Origin: Lentisphaeraceae bacterium
GTDB lineage: Bacteria; Verrucomicrobiota; Kiritimatiellia; RFP12; DVOR01
DNA: 5,388 nt
Reading direction: 5' to 3'
Assembly: GCA_004555175.1 (NCBI GenBank)
Contig: SFJE01000055.1
Location: forward strand, 1-5,388
The notes beneath the pieces were generated by a model. The model was not told the DNA's origin, searched no databases, and was given only the letters and a program-made list of their open reading frames with translations. Positions 1-5,388 of this stretch are shown one piece after another; position 1 is the stretch's first letter; each line of letters opens with the position of its first letter. A program made the position numbers and the translations under genes.

Positions 1-4244
<4,244 letters not shown>

Positions 4245-4490
4245 AATAAGGACTTCAAAGTTTAAGTAAATGGATTCAAGGAACTCATGAAAGACGGGGG
4301 CTTGGGGGAGAGTCTCCTCTTCCCTCCAAGCCACCTTGAAAAGCCTGTCCTGAATGGTCTGTCTGACCTCCTGCGTCTTCCGCAGTATCCGGTTCTCGGG
4401 GTTCGCGCGCGCGCACGTGCGGGCGGGGGCAAGGGCGGGAGGGGCGCTCCACGGGATGGACACAAATCGGGGAAGAATGGTTGTTTAGGG
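4245..4490 (-). other. Proximal pre-16S leader
   Basis: No gene is supported here. On the rRNA strand the leader can fold into CTGCG-GAAGA-CGCAG (4371-4385), GGTC-AGACA-GACC (4356-4368) and a large nested hairpin (4275-4340). GTCC/GGAC (4240-4253) closes a six-base loop across the predicted 16S 5' end. A stretch reading GCTTTTCAAGG (4334-4344) matches the E. coli boxA core at about 7 of 11 bases, so an NusB/S10-type antitermination site is possible but weak. At 4404-4421 there are 18 bases of strictly alternating pyrimidine-purine, including the 10-bp palindrome CGCACGTGCG. The interval is about 60% G+C and clearly different from the 79% block further upstream. Where transcription starts is unknown. 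Confidence 0.7.
4275..4340 (-). promoter_or_regulatory. Nested leader hairpin with GAGA tetraloop
   Basis: On the transcribed strand GGCTTGG (4326-4332) pairs with CCAAGCC (4299-4305). Inside it GGG/CCC and AGAG/CTCT continue the stem past two single bulged A residues to a GAGA loop, a GNRA-type tetraloop. That gives 14 pairs in total. An outer 7-bp stem, TTCAAGG with CCTTGAA (4334-4340 with 4275-4281), encloses the whole. Length and quality exceed chance for this moderately G+C-rich leader. A role in rRNA folding, RNase III processing or antitermination is inferred from position only, 31 nt before the mature 16S. Confidence 0.6.
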
Positions 4491-4491
4491 C

Positions 4492-4503
4492 GCTTTCCCG
4501 GCC
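4492..4503. repeat. 12-bp direct repeat, copy 1
   Basis: GCTTTCCCGGCC, identical to 4729-4740 in the same orientation, 237 bp apart. Similarity continues loosely for ~18 further bases (GGAAGGCCGGGCCTG against GGGAGGCCAGGGCTG). In each case the 3' half is part of a stem-loop. It may reflect duplicated leader or promoter units. Confidence 0.6.
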
Positions 4504-4728
4504 GAGGAAGGCCGGGCCTGGGCCGCAAGCCCCACGGCCCGCGCCAGCAGGCCGGGCTTCGGCGCCCTTGGACGCGCGGAGGCGCGCAGGCCGAGCGGCC
4601 GCCGCCCGCGGAACGGCCGCCCGAGGCAGGCGGCGTTGCGATATCCCCCGCCCATCAAGGGCGCACGCCCTCTTACGCCGCCCCCTCCCCGAAAGCGCGG
4701 ACAACGGGCCCGCCCCGCAGACGACCGG

Positions 4729-4740
4729 GCTTTCCCGGCC
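4729..4740. repeat. 12-bp direct repeat, copy 2
   Basis: Second exact copy of GCTTTCCCGGCC. It lies within hairpin 4725-4738 (CCGGG-CTTT-CCCGG) and just ahead of the 8-bp inverted repeat that begins at 4742. Confidence 0.6.
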
Positions 4741-4815
4741 CGGGAGGCCAGGGCTGTCAGTAGGTCAGGGCACCGGCACCAGGGCCTCCCCGCTGGGCGG
4801 GCAAAGCCGTCCCCC

Positions 4816-4860
4816 CTAACGTACTGCGCGTATGGCGCTACGCGCACTCGAATCCGTTAG
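4816..4860. repeat. 45-bp two-tier inverted repeat
   Basis: An inner perfect 8-bp stem, TGCGCGTA (4825-4832) and TACGCGCA (4839-4846), has a 6-base loop TGGCGC. Around it CTAACG (4816-4821) pairs with CGTTAG (4855-4860), leaving an asymmetric internal loop of 3 against 8 bases. The element marks the upstream edge of the 79% G+C block and is itself less G+C-rich, so 14 pairs in 45 bp are harder to ascribe to composition. It could be an RNA stem-loop or a DNA operator. No U tract follows on either strand, so it is not an ordinary intrinsic terminator. Confidence 0.65.
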
Positions 4861-4955
4861 AAAACTGGCGACAGGCGCGGCTTGCTCCTTGACGCGACCC
4901 CACCCCCCTTGTTGCATCCCGCTTCAGGGCACTCGCACTCTTGGCTGAACCAGCT

Positions 4956-4991
4956 AAAAAAGAAGAAGGAGCACAGGCATCAAGCCCGCAC
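4956..4991 (-). terminator. Possible intrinsic terminator or attenuator
   Basis: On the minus strand GTGCGGGC (4984-4991) can pair with GCCTGTGC (4971-4978) through five Watson-Crick and three G-U pairs, with loop TTGAT plus adjoining bases. A pyrimidine tract ending in six T (4956-4970) follows at once. It could end transcription of the upstream protein gene. The wobble-rich stem and interrupted T tract make this weak. If the promoter proposed at 5004-5031 is real, this element lies in the first bases of its transcript and would act as an attenuator instead. Confidence 0.35.
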
Positions 4992-5003
4992 CCCTTCAAT
5001 TGA

Positions 5004-5031
5004 AACATATCTATGAGATTGGGGCTCTTAA
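5004..5031 (-). promoter_or_regulatory. Weak candidate sigma70-type promoter
   Basis: Within the only AT-rich patch upstream of the 16S, the minus strand reads TTAAGA (5026-5031), a 16-base spacer, then TATGTT (5004-5009). Each box matches the consensus at 4 of 6 positions. Transcription would begin near 4997, about 750 nt before the 16S, and would include the GC-rich block. The 10-bp palindrome TTCAATTGAA (4995-5004) overlaps the end of the -10 box and could be an operator. No better promoter was found in 4245-5071. A start nearer the 16S with poor consensus, for example around 4465-4490, cannot be excluded. Confidence 0.25.
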
Positions 5032-5052
5032 CAGAGTTCAATGCCCTCTTGA

Positions 5053-5067
5053 GCGACTGGTAGTCGC
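5053..5067 (-). terminator. Hairpin just after the upstream gene's stop codon
   Basis: GCGACT-ACC-AGTCGC is a perfect 6-bp stem with a 3-base loop, beginning 4 nt after the TAA stop. No T tract follows (TCAAGAGGG), so it is not a classical intrinsic terminator. It may protect the 3' end of the mRNA or contribute to termination with downstream signals. Confidence 0.4.
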
Positions 5068-5071
5068 CACA

Positions 5072-5388
5072 TTAGGCCCTGTTGCGATGCCTTGACTCTC
5101 GAACCGAGACCGGCGCAACCGCCGCGCCATTGATGACTTGCATGCGCCCAAGAGCGGCATTGCGCTGCGCAGGCGAATCATGGCGATGCTCGAACTCATC
5201 CTGCACCATATGGTCTATATACGCAGACGAAACAGGGGAGTCCGATACGGACATATCGACAACGGCGGACTGCCCTGCAATAGCACCCTGGGAATACGCA
5301 GGGACCGCCTGCTCGCACGAACAAGACGAAGGCTGCTCAATCGCACCATAAACCGCAGACGCATAAGAAGCCGCCCTGCTCGCACGCT
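5072..5388 (-). CDS. Hypothetical protein, C-terminal part (5' end outside window)
   Basis: The minus strand is open from the right edge for 104 codons to a TAA at 5072-5074. I do not recognise the protein. The first ~45 visible residues are rich in Ala, Ser, Val and Tyr, with loosely repeated pieces (VYGAIEQPS then YSQGAIAGQS; ASAV then SSAY), like a linker or disordered tail. A more ordinary charged stretch (YIDHMVQDEFEHRHDSPAQR) follows, and the end is basic (RESRHRNRA). No membrane segment is seen; there are two nearby Cys (SCSC). G+C by codon position is about 68, 52 and 60%, which fits a coding frame and supports this strand over the opposing frame. An internal ATG at 5252-5254 gives a 60-residue version, but the frame stays open upstream, so a longer gene is more likely. 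It is co-directional with the rRNA operon, about 830 bp upstream of the 16S, and probably separately transcribed. Confidence 0.55.
   Translation of the reverse strand, partial: RASRAASYASAVYGAIEQPSSCSCEQAVPAYSQGAIAGQSAVVDMSVSDSPVSSAYIDHMVQDEFEHRHDSPAQRNAALGRMQVINGAAVAPVSVRESRHRNRA
5308..5319. repeat. 12-bp direct repeat in CDS, copy 1
   Basis: CCTGCTCGCACG on the plus strand, identical to 5375-5386. The offset is 67 bp, not a multiple of three, so the two copies are read in different frames of the minus-strand gene (here as part of SCEQ). Confidence 0.6.
5375..5386. repeat. 12-bp direct repeat in CDS, copy 2
   Basis: Second exact copy of CCTGCTCGCACG, near the window edge, read as RASR in the minus-strand gene. 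The flanks also match apart from one extra C (CCGC against CCGCC). Confidence 0.6.

Larger units (their letters stand above)
4491..4815. other. Very GC-rich non-coding block with tandem hairpins
   Basis: I see no credible gene in this stretch. Hand count gives about 79% G+C over 4501-4800, against 59% in the neighbouring gene and 67% in the 16S. Reading frames exist but encode only Arg/Pro/Gly/Ala-rich junk without ribosome binding sites. Consecutive, non-overlapping inverted repeats are visible: 4497-4516 (7 bp, CCCGGCC), 4520-4540 (6 bp), 4541-4565 (5+3 bp), 4574-4587 (5 bp, GAGG loop), 4595-4620 (7+3 bp), 4629-4682 (8 bp GGCGGCGT with an inner 5-bp hairpin 4658-4671), 4725-4738 (5 bp) and 4742-4790 (8 bp GGGAGGCC). 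It may be the distal pre-rRNA leader or an independent structured RNA. Short stems arise easily at this base composition, so strand and function stay open. RNase P, tmRNA and SRP RNA consensus motifs were looked for and not found. Confidence 0.45.

Noticed and set aside
4504..4517. GAGGAAGGCCGGGC resembling the RNase P RNA GAGGAAAGUCCGGGC core
   Set aside because: It lacks the AAAGU core and no partner ACAGAAA-type motif is found downstream. The match is explained by a simple GC hairpin.
4287..4763. 158-codon plus frame and 120-codon minus frame (4485-4847) in the GC-rich block
   Set aside because: At 79% G+C stop codons are rare. The translations are low-complexity Arg/Pro/Gly/Ala strings with no ribosome binding site or recognisable motif.
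4847..4856. tRNA T-loop-like CTCGAATCC
   Set aside because: No T stem, acceptor stem or anticodon arm can be drawn around it on either strand; it is the loop side of the inverted repeat.
4889..4894. TTGACG as a plus-strand -35 box
   Set aside because: The -10 position 17 bases on reads TTGCAT, a poor match, and it would point away from the rRNA into no gene.
4962..4971. Shine-Dalgarno-like AGAAGGAG on the plus strand
   Set aside because: No ATG, GTG or TTG start follows at a usable distance.
4838..5041. 67-codon minus frame starting with TTG (MNSVKSPNLIDMF...)
   Set aside because: A purine-rich GAGGG lies only 2 nt before the TTG, too close for a ribosome site. The frame runs through the T tract and into the 45-bp inverted repeat, and resembles no known protein.
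5082..5351. 89-codon plus-strand frame
   Set aside because: Opposes the longer edge-open minus frame, is Cys-rich, has no ribosome binding site, and codon-position G+C favours the minus strand.

Overview
The window is one end of a bacterial ribosomal RNA operon, read entirely on the minus strand. From right to left it holds: the 3' end of an unrecognised protein gene (5072-5388), a gene-free stretch with transcription signals and a very GC-rich structured-looking block (about 4245-5071), a complete 16S rRNA (about 2752-4244), a short spacer without tRNA (about 2566-2751), and the first roughly 2565 nt of the 23S rRNA. The 23S runs off the left edge near E. coli position 2532, so its last ~370 nt and any 5S rRNA lie outside. 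All long reading frames over 1-4244 are shadows of the rRNA.

Organism: the 16S carries wording I associate with Actinobacteriota of the class Coriobacteriia. Examples are the GTCGTCTGCACCCGAAGTC stretch near the 3' end, the GGTTAAAG..TTCGG..GCATAAAG..GGCGAACGG block in the V1 region, and a C in the 27F primer site. This placement is from memory of the family, not from a search; family level is not resolvable here. The 23S lacks the large helix-54 insertion typical of mainstream actinobacteria. By hand count the 16S is about 67% G+C, while the neighbouring coding sequence is only about 59%. Such an excess of rRNA G+C over coding G+C usually marks thermophiles, so a thermophilic relative of Coriobacteriia is my best inference.

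Upstream of the 16S, the first ~245 nt look like a normal pre-rRNA leader: a 14-bp hairpin with a GNRA-type loop, small hairpins, and a weak boxA-like stretch. A possible partner strand for 16S processing is in the spacer. Beyond it, 4491-4815 is about 79% G+C with no credible gene. It can be drawn as a row of non-overlapping hairpins and is followed by a less GC-rich 45-bp two-tier inverted repeat. This is the only part not explained by standard rRNA operon anatomy. It may be an extended pre-rRNA leader or a separate structured RNA, but G+C richness alone produces many short inverted repeats. The rrn promoter is not securely identifiable; the best match lies in the one AT-rich patch near 5004-5031. 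Nothing is recognisable in 4861-4955.

No mobile element, CRISPR array or tRNA was seen. Apart from the GC-rich block, this is an ordinary rRNA operon.
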